The translations under genes and the position numbers were made by a program. The notes under the pieces are model-generated. The model had not been told where the DNA came from, searched no databases, and worked only from the letters and a program-made list of their open reading frames with translations. A stretch of DNA of 64,000 bases from positions 1 to 64,000 of the forward strand of contig NZ_CZVW01000010.1 of NCBI RefSeq assembly GCF_001536065.1. Reading direction: 5' to 3'. This DNA is from Candidatus Chryseopegocella kryptomonas (GTDB lineage Bacteria; Bacteroidota; Ignavibacteria; Kryptoniales; Kryptoniaceae). Shown here piece after piece: positions 37,482 to 45,609 of this stretch. Numbering within the stretch: position 1 is the first letter of the stretch; each line of letters starts with the position of its first letter.

Positions 37482-39401
37482 ATGGACAAGATAAAGGTTA
37501 AACTGCCTGATGGCAGTGTTTTAGAAGTTGATAAAGGGACGACGCCTTTGCAAATTGCAGAGAAATTAAGCAAGCGACTTGCCAAGGAAGCCGTTGCTGC
37601 AAAGGTAAATGGTGTTGTAATTGATCTTGTTCGTCCGCTTGAAGAGGATTGCGAGCTTCAGATTTTAACTTTTGATGATCCCGAGGGTAGAGAAGTTTTC
37701 TGGCATAGTTCAGCTCATCTTATGGCACATGCGATTGAAGAACTTTTCCCTGGTGCGAAATTTGGTGTTGGACCGCCAATTGAAGATGGATTTTATTATG
37801 ATGTTGATGTTGATAGACCGCTAACACCGGATGATCTTGTTAAGATTGAAGAGAAGATGAAGGAACTTGCGGAGCGAGACGAGCCGTATATCAGGAAAGT
37901 TGTGACAAAAGAAGAAGCGCTTGAATTTTTCAGAAAGAAGGGAGACCCTTATAAAGTTGAAATCATAGAGCAAATTGACGATAACGACACGATAACATTT
38001 TACAGTGAGGGGAGTTTTACAGATTTATGTCGCGGACCTCATTTGCCTTCAACTGGTAAGATAAAGTATGTTAAGTTATTAAGCGTTGCTGGGGCTTACT
38101 GGCGTGGCGATTCAAGGAATAAAATGCTTCAAAGAGTTTATGGCGTTGCTTATCCGAAGAAGGAACTTCTTGATGCGCATTTGAAACGTCTTGAAGAAGC
38201 CAAGAAAAGAGATCACAGAAAACTTGGGAAAGAGCTTGAGCTTTTTGTCTTTCACGATATCGCTCCAGGTGCTCCGTTCTGGTTGCCAAAAGGTATGGTA
38301 ATTTTCCGCGAGCTTGAGAAATTTATCCGTGAGGAACTTGATAAACGTGGTTATGTGGAAATCTCAACCCCGATCCTTGTTAAGAAAGATTTGTGGGAAA
38401 GGTCTGGACACTGGGAGCATTACAAGGAGAACATGTTTGTCCTTGAGGTTGAGAATGAAATTTATTCGCTCAAACCTATGAATTGTCCCGAAAGCACCTA
38501 TGTTTATAAGATGAAGACACGAAGTTATAGAGATTTGCCTTTGCGACTTGCAGAGATTGGACGGCTTCACAGAAACGAGATATCGGGTGCACTTGGTGGG
38601 ATGTTTCGCGTTCGTCAAATAACGATGGATGATGCTCACATTTATTGCAGACCAGATCAAATTTTGAACGAGATAAATGAGTTGATTGATTTTGTAAATT
38701 ATGTTTATGGGATTTTTAAGTTTGAGCCAGCTTATTACCTTTCAACGAAGCCGGATAATGCAATGGGTGACCCGGCGTTGTGGGAGCAAGCAGAAAACGC
38801 CTTGAAGACAGCGCTTGAACAGAACGGAATTAAATATGGCTTAAAAGAGAAAGAAGGCGCATTTTATGGACCAAAGATAGATGTTCAAATAAAAGACGCT
38901 CTTGGAAGGGATTGGCAAGTTGCGACGATTCAACTTGATTTCGTTATGTTGCCCGAAAGATTTGATTTGACATACATTGATGCAGATGGACAGCCGAAAA
39001 GACCAGTTGCTATACACAGAGCTATATTTGGTTCGTTTGAAAGATTTGTTGGGATTTTGACGGAGCATTTTGCGGGTAATTTCCCTGTGTGGCTTGCGCC
39101 CGTTCAAGTTGCTGTTTTGCCGATAACAGATGCACAGAATGATTATGCGATTGAAATTTACACAAAACTTAAAGACCTGAAGATACGCACAGAAGTTGAC
39201 ACAAGGAATGAAAAGATAACTTACAAAATTAGAGAAGCTGAAACGCAAAAAATTCCATATATGCTTATCGTTGGTGAAAAGGAAAAAACGAGCAAAACTG
39301 TTTCCGTGAGAAGACACGGCAAAGGCGATCTCGGAGTTTTTGATTTGGAAAGTTTTATTTCACGAATTAAATTTGAAATTGAAACTAAAGCGGTTGAGTG
39401 A
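37482..39401 (+). CDS. thrS: threonyl-tRNA synthetase
   Basis: This charges tRNA-Thr. The 639-residue protein is complete: TGS domain at residues 1-62 (VKLPDGSVLEVDKGTTPLQIA); editing domain with HSSAHLMAHAIEELFPGAKF and the YWRGDSRNKMLQRVYG zinc/editing core; class II catalytic domain with MNCPEST, RLAEIGRLHRNEISGALGGMFRVRQ (motif 2) and GSFERFVGILTEH (motif 3); and a C-terminal anticodon-binding domain (KLKDLKIRTEVDTRNEKITYKI). It opens the conserved thrS-infC-rpmI-rplT-pheST cluster, but a coiled-coil gene is placed immediately after its stop. Confidence 0.97.
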   Translation: MDKIKVKLPDGSVLEVDKGTTPLQIAEKLSKRLAKEAVAAKVNGVVIDLVRPLEEDCELQILTFDDPEGREVFWHSSAHLMAHAIEELFPGAKFGVGPPIEDGFYYDVDVDRPLTPDDLVKIEEKMKELAERDEPYIRKVVTKEEALEFFRKKGDPYKVEIIEQIDDNDTITFYSEGSFTDLCRGPHLPSTGKIKYVKLLSVAGAYWRGDSRNKMLQRVYGVAYPKKELLDAHLKRLEEAKKRDHRKLGKELELFVFHDIAPGAPFWLPKGMVIFRELEKFIREELDKRGYVEISTPILVKKDLWERSGHWEHYKENMFVLEVENEIYSLKPMNCPESTYVYKMKTRSYRDLPLRLAEIGRLHRNEISGALGGMFRVRQITMDDAHIYCRPDQILNEINELIDFVNYVYGIFKFEPAYYLSTKPDNAMGDPALWEQAENALKTALEQNGIKYGLKEKEGAFYGPKIDVQIKDALGRDWQVATIQLDFVMLPERFDLTYIDADGQPKRPVAIHRAIFGSFERFVGILTEHFAGNFPVWLAPVQVAVLPITDAQNDYAIEIYTKLKDLKIRTEVDTRNEKITYKIREAETQKIPYMLIVGEKEKTSKTVSVRRHGKGDLGVFDLESFISRIKFEIETKAVE

Positions 39402-39974
39402 ATGAATTTTTATGAGATTTTGACACTGGGTGGAGTAATGGCAACGATACTTGGTGCGTTTTTAACTTTGTATGCAATTATAAACAATAGAACTCTTAAA
39501 GCAGAAGCAAGAAATACAAACGAGCTGATAAATCAATTCAGACGAGAACATAATGAGACGATAAATGAATTTAGAAGAGAACATCGTGAGTTGATACAAA
39601 AAATGAGTCAAAGTTTGGAAGATTTTAGAAGGGAGCATCGCGAGATGATGCAGAAAATGAACCAAAGTTTAGAAGAATTCAGGAAAGAACATCGTGAGAC
39701 GATTCAAAAAATGAGTCAAAGTTTGGAAGATTTTAGAAGGGAACATCACGAGATGATGCAGAAAATGACTCAAAGTTTGGAAGAATTCAGAAGGGAACAT
39801 CGTGAGACGATGCAAACTATGATGCAAGCTCTTGAAGAATTTAGGCGAGAACATAACGAGAGGATGGATGAGTTTAGAAGATCCCACGAGGAGACGATTA
39901 GATATATTGCGAATTTAATCGTCACGGACGGGGAGAGAACCCGGCAAGAGATAAGAAAAAAAGCGAGGCGTTAA
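39402..39974 (+). CDS. membrane-anchored coiled-coil protein with tandem repeats
   Basis: This 190-residue protein has one N-terminal membrane helix (GGVMATILGAFLTLYAIIN) and an almost wholly repetitive coiled-coil tail. Two 11-residue units (INQFRREHNET, INEFRREHREL) are followed by 18-residue units of the type QSLEDFRREHREMMQKMN. At DNA level a 108-base block (two 18-residue units) is tandemly repeated from 39606, the second copy starting at 39714. The mix of 11- and 7-residue periods predicts a long, weakly twisted coiled coil. The start codon abuts the thrS stop, so it is in the thrS-infC transcript. I know of no family assignment; a structural or tethering role at the inner membrane is only a guess. 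Confidence 0.8.
   Translation: MNFYEILTLGGVMATILGAFLTLYAIINNRTLKAEARNTNELINQFRREHNETINEFRREHRELIQKMSQSLEDFRREHREMMQKMNQSLEEFRKEHRETIQKMSQSLEDFRREHHEMMQKMTQSLEEFRREHRETMQTMMQALEEFRREHNERMDEFRRSHEETIRYIANLIVTDGERTRQEIRKKARR
39606..39821 (+). repeat. two 108-base tandem repeats encoding 2 x 36 residues
   Basis: AGTCAAAGTTTGGAAGATTT begins at 39606 and recurs at 39714. Both copies encode SQSLEDFRREH(R/H)EMMQKM followed by a sister 18-residue unit, with only a few differences. Confidence 0.85.
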
Positions 39975-39989
39975 ATTTTAAAAACAAAA

Positions 39990-40004
39990 GAGGAAGTCGC
40001 CATA
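39990..40004 (+). promoter_or_regulatory. infC ribosome binding site with AUA start
   Basis: GAGGA at 39990-39994 lies seven bases before ATA at 40002-40004. The frame upstream reaches a stop at 39972-39974 without ATG, GTG or TTG. Downstream, the next ATG (40086) is too late because the conserved IF3 N-terminus [18 protein letters not shown] lies between. Confidence 0.8.
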
Positions 40005-40592
40005 GAGAAAGAATTACGCATTAATGAGCAGATCAAGGTCCCGAGAGTTAGAGTAATTGACGAGAACGGACAGCAGATCGGGATCATGAACACGCGTGAT
40101 GCGTTAAAACTTGCAGAGGAAAGGGGATATGACCTTGTTGAAATCGCGCCGTTTGCGAATCCCCCAGTTTGTAAGTTAATGGATTATGGAAAGTATAAGT
40201 ATGAAAAACAAAAAGAAGAGAAACAGCGTAAGAAGCAGCAAGCATCAACCACGCTGAAAGAGTTAAGATTTCATCCGAATATGGGCGAGCAAGATTTTCA
40301 ATGCAAAGCGCGGCACGCAAGAGAATTCATACTTGAAGGTCATAAAGTCAAGGCGCAAGTAATTTTCAAAGGCAGGGAAATTTTACATACGGAGTTTGGA
40401 GAAAAACTTTTGAAGAAGTTAATTGAGTTTTTATCTGATGTTGCGCGCGTTGAGCAAGACATTCGGCTTGAAGGGAATGCGATGAGTGTTCTATTTGCGC
40501 CTGATAGAAAGAAAATTCAAATGTTAAAGGAACAGGAAGAAAAAAACAAACAATCTGAAGGAGAGACATCAGATGCCAAAGATGAAAAGTAA
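40002..40592 (+). CDS. infC: translation initiation factor IF-3, non-canonical AUA start
   Basis: IF3 binds the 30S subunit, keeps it apart from 50S and checks start codon and initiator tRNA. From ATA at 40002 the protein is 196 residues: [23 protein letters not shown], then [39 protein letters not shown] (N domain and linker). The C domain includes [25 protein letters not shown] and ends in a charged tail. IF3 discriminates against rare start codons, so AUA allows autorepression as with AUU in E. coli (established for the family, inferred here). The last 20 bases overlap rpmI. Confidence 0.9.
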   Translation: MEKELRINEQIKVPRVRVIDENGQQIGIMNTRDALKLAEERGYDLVEIAPFANPPVCKLMDYGKYKYEKQKEEKQRKKQQASTTLKELRFHPNMGEQDFQCKARHAREFILEGHKVKAQVIFKGREILHTEFGEKLLKKLIEFLSDVARVEQDIRLEGNAMSVLFAPDRKKIQMLKEQEEKNKQSEGETSDAKDEK

Positions 40593-40767
40593 TCGCGCAG
40601 CTATGAAAAGGTTCAAGGTGACCGCAACAGGTAAAGTCAAAAGACAAAAAGCCGGAAGGAGTCACCTTGCAACTGGAAAATCAAGAAAGAGAAAAAGGCA
40701 GCTTCGTAAACCGACGCTTGTTCATCCATACGAGGAGAAGAGAATTAAAAAGTTGATTCTTGCGTGA
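40573..40767 (+). CDS. rpmI: 50S ribosomal protein L35
   Basis: This 64-residue basic protein has the L35 signature [46 protein letters not shown]. Its start lies inside the end of infC with GGAGAG upstream, so it is translationally coupled to IF3. L20, which follows, is the usual translational repressor of this pair. Confidence 0.96.
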   Translation: MPKMKSNRAAMKRFKVTATGKVKRQKAGRSHLATGKSRKRKRQLRKPTLVHPYEEKRIKKLILA

Positions 40768-40797
40768 TTTTTAAAAACTAAATTTGAATATGTAGAG

Positions 40798-41142
40798 ATG
40801 AGAGCAACGAATAAGCCAGCATCAAGAAGGAGAAGGAAGAAAATCCTTGAGAGAGCGAAAGGATTCTGGGGGATGCGTGGAAACACCCTCAGACAGGCAA
40901 AAGACCATGTCGCAAAAGCACTTCAATACTCATATCGCGACAGAAGAACCAAAAAGCGCGAATTCAGACGGCTCTGGATTGCAAGGATAAACGCTGCAGC
41001 AAGATTAAACGGGACGACTTATTCAAAACTTATTTCTGCTTTGAGAAAGAAGCAAGTTGAAATCAACCGCAAGATGCTTGCAGACCTTGCGGTAAATAAT
41101 CCGGATGCTTTTTCTGATATTGTTAAGTTCGCTTTTAGTTAA
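40798..41142 (+). CDS. rplT: 50S ribosomal protein L20
   Basis: This 114-residue protein ([29 protein letters not shown] ... [21 protein letters not shown]) is full-length L20, an early 23S rRNA-binding assembly protein and known autoregulator of the rpmI-rplT mRNA in several bacteria. No leader pseudoknot could be judged by eye. A strong terminator follows and separates it from pheS. Confidence 0.96.
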   Translation: MRATNKPASRRRRKKILERAKGFWGMRGNTLRQAKDHVAKALQYSYRDRRTKKREFRRLWIARINAAARLNGTTYSKLISALRKKQVEINRKMLADLAVNNPDAFSDIVKFAFS

Positions 41143-41150
41143 AAATTTTG

Positions 41151-41200
41151 CTCCCATCGTCTGGGTACGTTGCTTCCAATCCCGATGATGGGAGTTTTTT
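41151..41200 (+). terminator. terminator or attenuator between rplT and pheS
   Basis: CTCCCATC at 41151-41158 pairs with GATGGGAG at 41187-41194, enclosing a 28-base arm, followed by six T. Its place ahead of pheST would let it end the ribosomal transcript or control read-through into the tRNA synthetase genes. Confidence 0.8.
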
Positions 41201-41221
41201 ATTTGTATTAAACCCGAACAA

Positions 41222-42247
41222 ATGATGTTTTTTGAAATGATTAATCAAATTGAAGAAGTCAAAGCAAAATTTCTTGAAGAACTTCAAACCTTGAAAGATG
41301 AGAAAGAACTTGAAGAATTCAGAGTCAAATACCTCGGACGCAGGGGGATAATTCAATCATTGTTTGACAAACTTAAAGAGATACCGCGTGAGGAAAAGCC
41401 AACGGTGGGGAAAATTTTAAACGAGTTGAAAGAACTTGCACAGGAAAAGTTTAATGAGAAGAAAAAAGAAATTGAAGCAAAGAAGGAAAAAGTCAAAATA
41501 TCTCTTGACTTAACGATTCCGGGAAGATTTAAATACACGGGGAGAAAACATCCGCTTACTCAAACACTTGAAGAAATCAAAAAAATTTTCGTTTCAATGG
41601 GATTTGAAGTTGCATCAGGTCCTGAGATAGAAGATGATTATCACAATTTTGAAGCGCTCAACATACCTCCGGAACATCCAGCAAGAGATATGCAGGATAC
41701 ATTTTTCATCAAAGAGAATATAATTTTAAGAACGCACACCTCGCCAGTTCAAATAAGAGTTATGAAATCAAAGCAACCCCCTGTGAGAATTATTGCGCCA
41801 GGGAGAGTTTACAGAAACGAAGCGATAAGCGCACGAAGTTATTGCCTTTTCCATCAAGTTGAGGGTTTATATGTTGATGAAGGAGTTTCTTTTGCCGAAT
41901 TGAAAGGGACATTGCTTGCTTTCGCAAAGCAGATGTTCGGAAGCAGTGTAAAGTTGAGATTCAGACCGAGTTTCTTCCCGTTTACTGAGCCGAGCGCTGA
42001 AGTTGATGTGAGTTGTTTTATATGCGGTGGCAAAGGATGTAAAGTTTGTAAATACGGAGGATGGCTTGAAATTTTAGGATGTGGAATGGTTGATCCAAAT
42101 GTTTTTAAATTCGTCGGTTATGACTCTGAAAGATACACTGGCTATGCCTTTGGAATGGGCGTTGAGAGAATCGCAATGCTTAAATATGGAATTGATGACA
42201 TAAGATTGTTTTATGAAAATGATTTCAGATTTCTTGAACAGTTTTGA
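41222..42247 (+). CDS. pheS: phenylalanyl-tRNA synthetase alpha subunit
   Basis: This is the catalytic subunit of the alpha2-beta2 enzyme. The 341-residue protein has an N-terminal coiled coil, then [40 protein letters not shown], the class II motif [45 protein letters not shown] and the final [17 protein letters not shown] Cys-rich insert ([12 protein letters not shown]) resembles the zinc knuckle seen in many bacterial PheS. Three in-frame ATGs (41222, 41225, 41237) make the exact start uncertain. Confidence 0.96.
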   Translation: MMFFEMINQIEEVKAKFLEELQTLKDEKELEEFRVKYLGRRGIIQSLFDKLKEIPREEKPTVGKILNELKELAQEKFNEKKKEIEAKKEKVKISLDLTIPGRFKYTGRKHPLTQTLEEIKKIFVSMGFEVASGPEIEDDYHNFEALNIPPEHPARDMQDTFFIKENIILRTHTSPVQIRVMKSKQPPVRIIAPGRVYRNEAISARSYCLFHQVEGLYVDEGVSFAELKGTLLAFAKQMFGSSVKLRFRPSFFPFTEPSAEVDVSCFICGGKGCKVCKYGGWLEILGCGMVDPNVFKFVGYDSERYTGYAFGMGVERIAMLKYGIDDIRLFYENDFRFLEQF

Positions 42248-42272
42248 ATCAAAATAAAAAATTTTCCCAGAG

Positions 42273-44705
42273 ATGAAAGTTTCGCACAAATGGTTGAAAA
42301 ATTACATTGACCTTGAAGCAGAACCTGAGGAGGTGAAAGAAAAACTCACAATGTTGGGGCTTGAAGTTGAAAGCGTTGAATACCTCGGAGAGAAATATAA
42401 AAATTTTTATGTCGGTGAAGTTCTTGAAGTGATGAAACATCCAAATGCAGATAAATTAACGGTTTGCAAAGTAAATGTTGGAAAAGATACGCTTCAAATA
42501 ATCTGTGGTGCTCCAAATGTTGCAGTTGGACAAAAAGTGCCCGTTGCGCTTGTTGGTGCGGTTATTCCAAGAAATCAACACGACCCCGAAGGGAAACCTT
42601 TTGTCTTAACAAGAGCAAAAATCAGAGGTGTTGAATCTTATGGAATGATTTGCTCGGAATATGAACTTGCTCTTGGAGATGATAAAGAAGGGATAATGGT
42701 TCTTGAACCTGATGCAATTGTCGGGCAACCGCTTGCGGAATATTTCGGGCTTGATGATGTTGTGTATGATGTTAGCATAACTCCGAATCGTCCAGATTGT
42801 TTAAGTCATATTGGAATTGCAAGAGAACTTGCTGTTGCATTCGGACTTAAACTTAAAAAACCAGAAGTTAAACTCGCAGAATCAAGTAAAAAAGTTTTTG
42901 AATTCGCTTCGGTTGAAATAATTGACACGGTCAATTGTCCAAGATATGCTGCAAGGGTTGTTTTAAATGTCAAGGTTGAGCCATCTCCGAAATGGTTGCA
43001 GAATTACCTAAAATCGGTTGGATTACGCCCGATAAACAACATAGTTGATATTACAAATTTTGTTCTTTACGAGGTTGGTCATCCATTGCATGCATTTGAT
43101 TATGATAAACTTGCTGGGCATAAAATTGTTGTCAAATGTGCGGAAGAAGGTGAGGTCTTTATAACTCTTGATGGTAAAGCGAGAACATTGAGAAGAGATA
43201 CTTTGATGATATGTGATGCGGAAAAACCAGTTGCGATTGCAGGTGTGATGGGTGGATTGAATAGCGAAATAACAGAGCGTACGAGAAATGTTTTGATTGA
43301 AAGCGCATACTTCAATCCGATAAGCATCCGCAGGACATCAAAATATCTTGGGCTTTCAACTGATGCATCATATAGATTTGAAAGAGGCGCAGACCCCAAT
43401 GCAGTGATATGGGCTGTAAATCGTGCAGCTCAACTTATGGCTGAAATCGCAGGCGGAGAAGTGCTTGAAGGTGTCATTGATGTTTATCCGATTAAAATTG
43501 AGCCGAAAATTATCAATTTAAGATTTTCAAGATTGAATTCAATAATTGGAATTGAAATTCCAAAAGGCGAAGTTATCAAGATACTTGAAGGACTTGAGCT
43601 TGAAATTTTAAAACTTGACGAAAACGGTTTAACAGTAAAAGTTCCGACTTTCAGACCAGATCTTGAGCGTGAGATTGATCTTATTGAAGAAGTTGCTCGT
43701 GTTTACGGCTATGATAAAATCCCCGACAAGATGAGCTCAATAGTGCATTTTTCAACCGATAAGATAAAAACAGATTTTCACGAACTTATCCGTGAAAGAT
43801 TAATTGGTGCTGGATTTAAAGAGGTTGTGACAAACAGTATGCTTGATGAAGATAGGGCAAGAATTTTCGGTGATAATTTTGTTAAAGTTTTGAATCCTTT
43901 GAGCAGGGAAATGTCTGCATTGAGGACAAGTTTAATCCCGAGCGCTCTTGATGTCGTAAGGCATAATTTTGGGTATGGAATAAAAAATTTGAAATTTTTT
44001 GAAATAGGTAAGGTTTTTAGAGTTTCATTTGATGAGGATGAAAAGCCGAAATTTGTTGATAACTATATTGAAGAAGAACGTCTTTTAATTTTGATGACGG
44101 GACTTGCAGAGCCAATCTCGTATGATGTTAAAGAGCGAAATTTTGACATCTACGATCTGAAAGGGGAAGTTGAAAAGCTGTTCCGTGCGGTTTTTCTTGA
44201 AAATTACCAATTTATTTATTATTCTAATAATAGCGAGATATCGGAGTTTGAGCTCGGAGTTGAGATAGGAGGCAAATACGCAGGAAGATTGATGAAGGTA
44301 AGTGAAGCACTTTTGAAAAAATTTGATCTTGAAGCGGATGTGTATATTGCGGAGATTGATTTTGATTTGATACGTGAAAATTCAAAAATTGAAGAGAGGC
44401 ATTACTCAGAAATTCCGAAGTTTCCGAGTGTTTATAGAGACCTTGCATTTGTGATTGATGAATCTGTTTCTGTTGGAGATGTTGAAAAAGCGATAAGAGA
44501 AAGCGCAGGAGATGTTTTGAAATCAATTCGTCTTTTTGATATTTATAGAGGTGAAAAGATCGGTGAAGGAAAGAAAAGCGTTGCTTTTTCGCTTGAAATT
44601 CTTTCGCCAGAGAAAACATTGACGGATGAAGAAGTTAACAGCTTGATTCAGAAAGTGGTCAAATATGTTGAGCAAAAGCTTGATGCCAAACTTAGGAGTT
44701 ATTAA
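42273..44705 (+). CDS. pheT: phenylalanyl-tRNA synthetase beta subunit
   Basis: This 810-residue subunit recognises tRNA-Phe and edits Tyr-tRNA-Phe. Domains in order: N-terminal KVSHKWLKNYIDLE; EMAP-like tRNA-binding fold (VGEVLEVMKHPNADKLTVCKVNVG); B3/B4 editing domain (RYAARVVLNVKVEPSPKWLQNYL, GGLNSEITERTRNVLIESAYF); B5 domain; catalytic-like core (RPDLEREIDLIEEVARVYGYD); and C-terminal ferredoxin-like anticodon domain (SEIPKFPSVYRDLAFVID). It lies 25 bases after pheS and is complete. Confidence 0.97.
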   Translation: MKVSHKWLKNYIDLEAEPEEVKEKLTMLGLEVESVEYLGEKYKNFYVGEVLEVMKHPNADKLTVCKVNVGKDTLQIICGAPNVAVGQKVPVALVGAVIPRNQHDPEGKPFVLTRAKIRGVESYGMICSEYELALGDDKEGIMVLEPDAIVGQPLAEYFGLDDVVYDVSITPNRPDCLSHIGIARELAVAFGLKLKKPEVKLAESSKKVFEFASVEIIDTVNCPRYAARVVLNVKVEPSPKWLQNYLKSVGLRPINNIVDITNFVLYEVGHPLHAFDYDKLAGHKIVVKCAEEGEVFITLDGKARTLRRDTLMICDAEKPVAIAGVMGGLNSEITERTRNVLIESAYFNPISIRRTSKYLGLSTDASYRFERGADPNAVIWAVNRAAQLMAEIAGGEVLEGVIDVYPIKIEPKIINLRFSRLNSIIGIEIPKGEVIKILEGLELEILKLDENGLTVKVPTFRPDLEREIDLIEEVARVYGYDKIPDKMSSIVHFSTDKIKTDFHELIRERLIGAGFKEVVTNSMLDEDRARIFGDNFVKVLNPLSREMSALRTSLIPSALDVVRHNFGYGIKNLKFFEIGKVFRVSFDEDEKPKFVDNYIEEERLLILMTGLAEPISYDVKERNFDIYDLKGEVEKLFRAVFLENYQFIYYSNNSEISEFELGVEIGGKYAGRLMKVSEALLKKFDLEADVYIAEIDFDLIRENSKIEERHYSEIPKFPSVYRDLAFVIDESVSVGDVEKAIRESAGDVLKSIRLFDIYRGEKIGEGKKSVAFSLEILSPEKTLTDEEVNSLIQKVVKYVEQKLDAKLRSY

Positions 44706-44708
44706 ATC

Positions 44709-44987
44709 TTGAAGGTTGATAATAAAAGCGACAAATTTAGCTTTATCAAAATTGTTGAGGAGCTTCAAGGGAAGTTTGATAAGGTTCTTGAATATGTGCA
44801 GAATTTAAAAAGCGAAAATGAGAGTTTGAAGGTTAGAATAACGGAGCTTGAGCGAGAGGTTGAGATGTTGAAGCGAGAGAATGAGGAATTGAAGAAGAAT
44901 GGTATTGTTTTATTTTCAGGAGAAGAGAGAGAGGAATTGAAGAGAAAAATTTCAAATTTGCTTGAGAAGATCAATCAGTATCTTTGA
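44709..44987 (+). CDS. short coiled-coil protein upstream of zapA
   Basis: This 92-residue protein starts at TTG just after the pheT stop. It is mostly one coiled coil with clear heptads (ENESLKVRITELEREVEMLKRENEELKKNG) and a second helix (REELKRKISNLLEKINQYL). It resembles ZapB-type division proteins in size and style, and its position directly before zapA supports a division role (inference). No family assignment could be checked. Confidence 0.7.
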   Translation: MKVDNKSDKFSFIKIVEELQGKFDKVLEYVQNLKSENESLKVRITELEREVEMLKRENEELKKNGIVLFSGEEREELKRKISNLLEKINQYL

Positions 44988-45039
44988 AAATTTTTAACGC
45001 TGGTTTTCCCCGTAGATAAAATAAAAAGGCGAAGAAAAT

Positions 45040-45333
45040 TTGGATTTATCACAGCCGAAAACGATCAAAGTAAAAATCTTCAACACCGAATACACCTTAA
45101 AAGTTGAAGATGAAGAGCTTGCTTATAAAGTTGCTGAATATGTTGATGGATTGATGAGGGAGTTGCATGATAAATTGCCGAATCAATCTGTATTGACGAT
45201 TGCGATTTTGACAGCTCTTAACATTGCTGAGGAATTGTTTCGTGAGAGGATGAACAAGGGCTATGTTGAGAGCGAGATAGAGGATTTGTTGCGCGGTTTG
45301 TCTTCAAAGGTTGATAAGATATTAAGTTTATGA
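45040..45333 (+). CDS. zapA: cell division protein ZapA
   Basis: ZapA bundles FtsZ protofilaments. The 97-residue protein starts at TTG and has the ZapA fold: IKVKIFNTEYTLKVEDEELAYKVAEYVDGLMRELHDK, then SVLTIAILTALNIAEELFRE and a C-terminal coiled coil. A structured RNA candidate begins directly at its stop codon, a neighbourhood known for 6S RNA. Confidence 0.9.
   Translation: MDLSQPKTIKVKIFNTEYTLKVEDEELAYKVAEYVDGLMRELHDKLPNQSVLTIAILTALNIAEELFRERMNKGYVESEIEDLLRGLSSKVDKILSL
45298..45325 (+). promoter_or_regulatory. candidate promoter for the 6S-like RNA inside zapA
   Basis: TTGTCT (45298-45303), 16 bases, TATTAA (45320-45325). Initiation about eight bases later would fall at the base of the RNA's closing stem at 45334. 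Confidence 0.45.
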
Positions 45334-45567
45334 CCGCGCTGTCAGCTCGGTTTGGGCTGAGGGGAGAACCAGCGTTTTAGTTGAGGGAGATTGCCTGGCT
45401 CTTGGATGCGGATTACAGGCCACGCTCTCACCCTGAGTTGGGGTGAGAGTCCGCTGTCCCGGTTTAGCCGGGACTTAAAAATGCGGACGGTGGAAGTAAG
45501 AAGTATCCAGGCAGGCAATGGGTTCTTGCCCCAAAGCTTGCGTCTGAGCTGGCAAGCGCGGTTTTTT
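45334..45567 (+). ncRNA. ssrS: candidate 6S RNA
   Basis: The 276 bases between zapA and rny contain no convincing protein gene but a long foldable RNA. CCGCGCT (45334-45340) pairs with AGCGCGG (45555-45561), followed by six T as a terminator. CAGCTC (45343-45348) pairs with GAGCTG (45546-45551). The apical part has two strong hairpins: CTCTCACCC/GGGTGAGAG (45425-45449), and GTCCCGG/CCGGGAC (45456-45474) inside TCCGC/GCGGA (45450-45487). A closed ends-together rod of about 230 bases beside zapA is what 6S RNA looks like; the forked top is less usual. SRP RNA, RNase P and tmRNA signatures are absent. Confidence 0.6.
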
Positions 45568-45609
45568 AATTTTGGAATTAATTTGAAAAGAAATTATGGA
45601 GGGAAAAAT

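Noticed and set aside
39606-39821. CRISPR-like direct repeats
   Set aside because: The repeats are contiguous, in frame and encode coiled coil; there are no unique spacers.
40366-40665. Minus-strand open frame opposite infC and rpmI
   Set aside because: It is antisense to two well-supported genes and has no recognisable protein features.
45391-45609. N-terminal extension of RNase Y by 73 codons
   Set aside because: It would translate the structured RNA region; a strong ribosome site and the membrane helix place the start at 45610.
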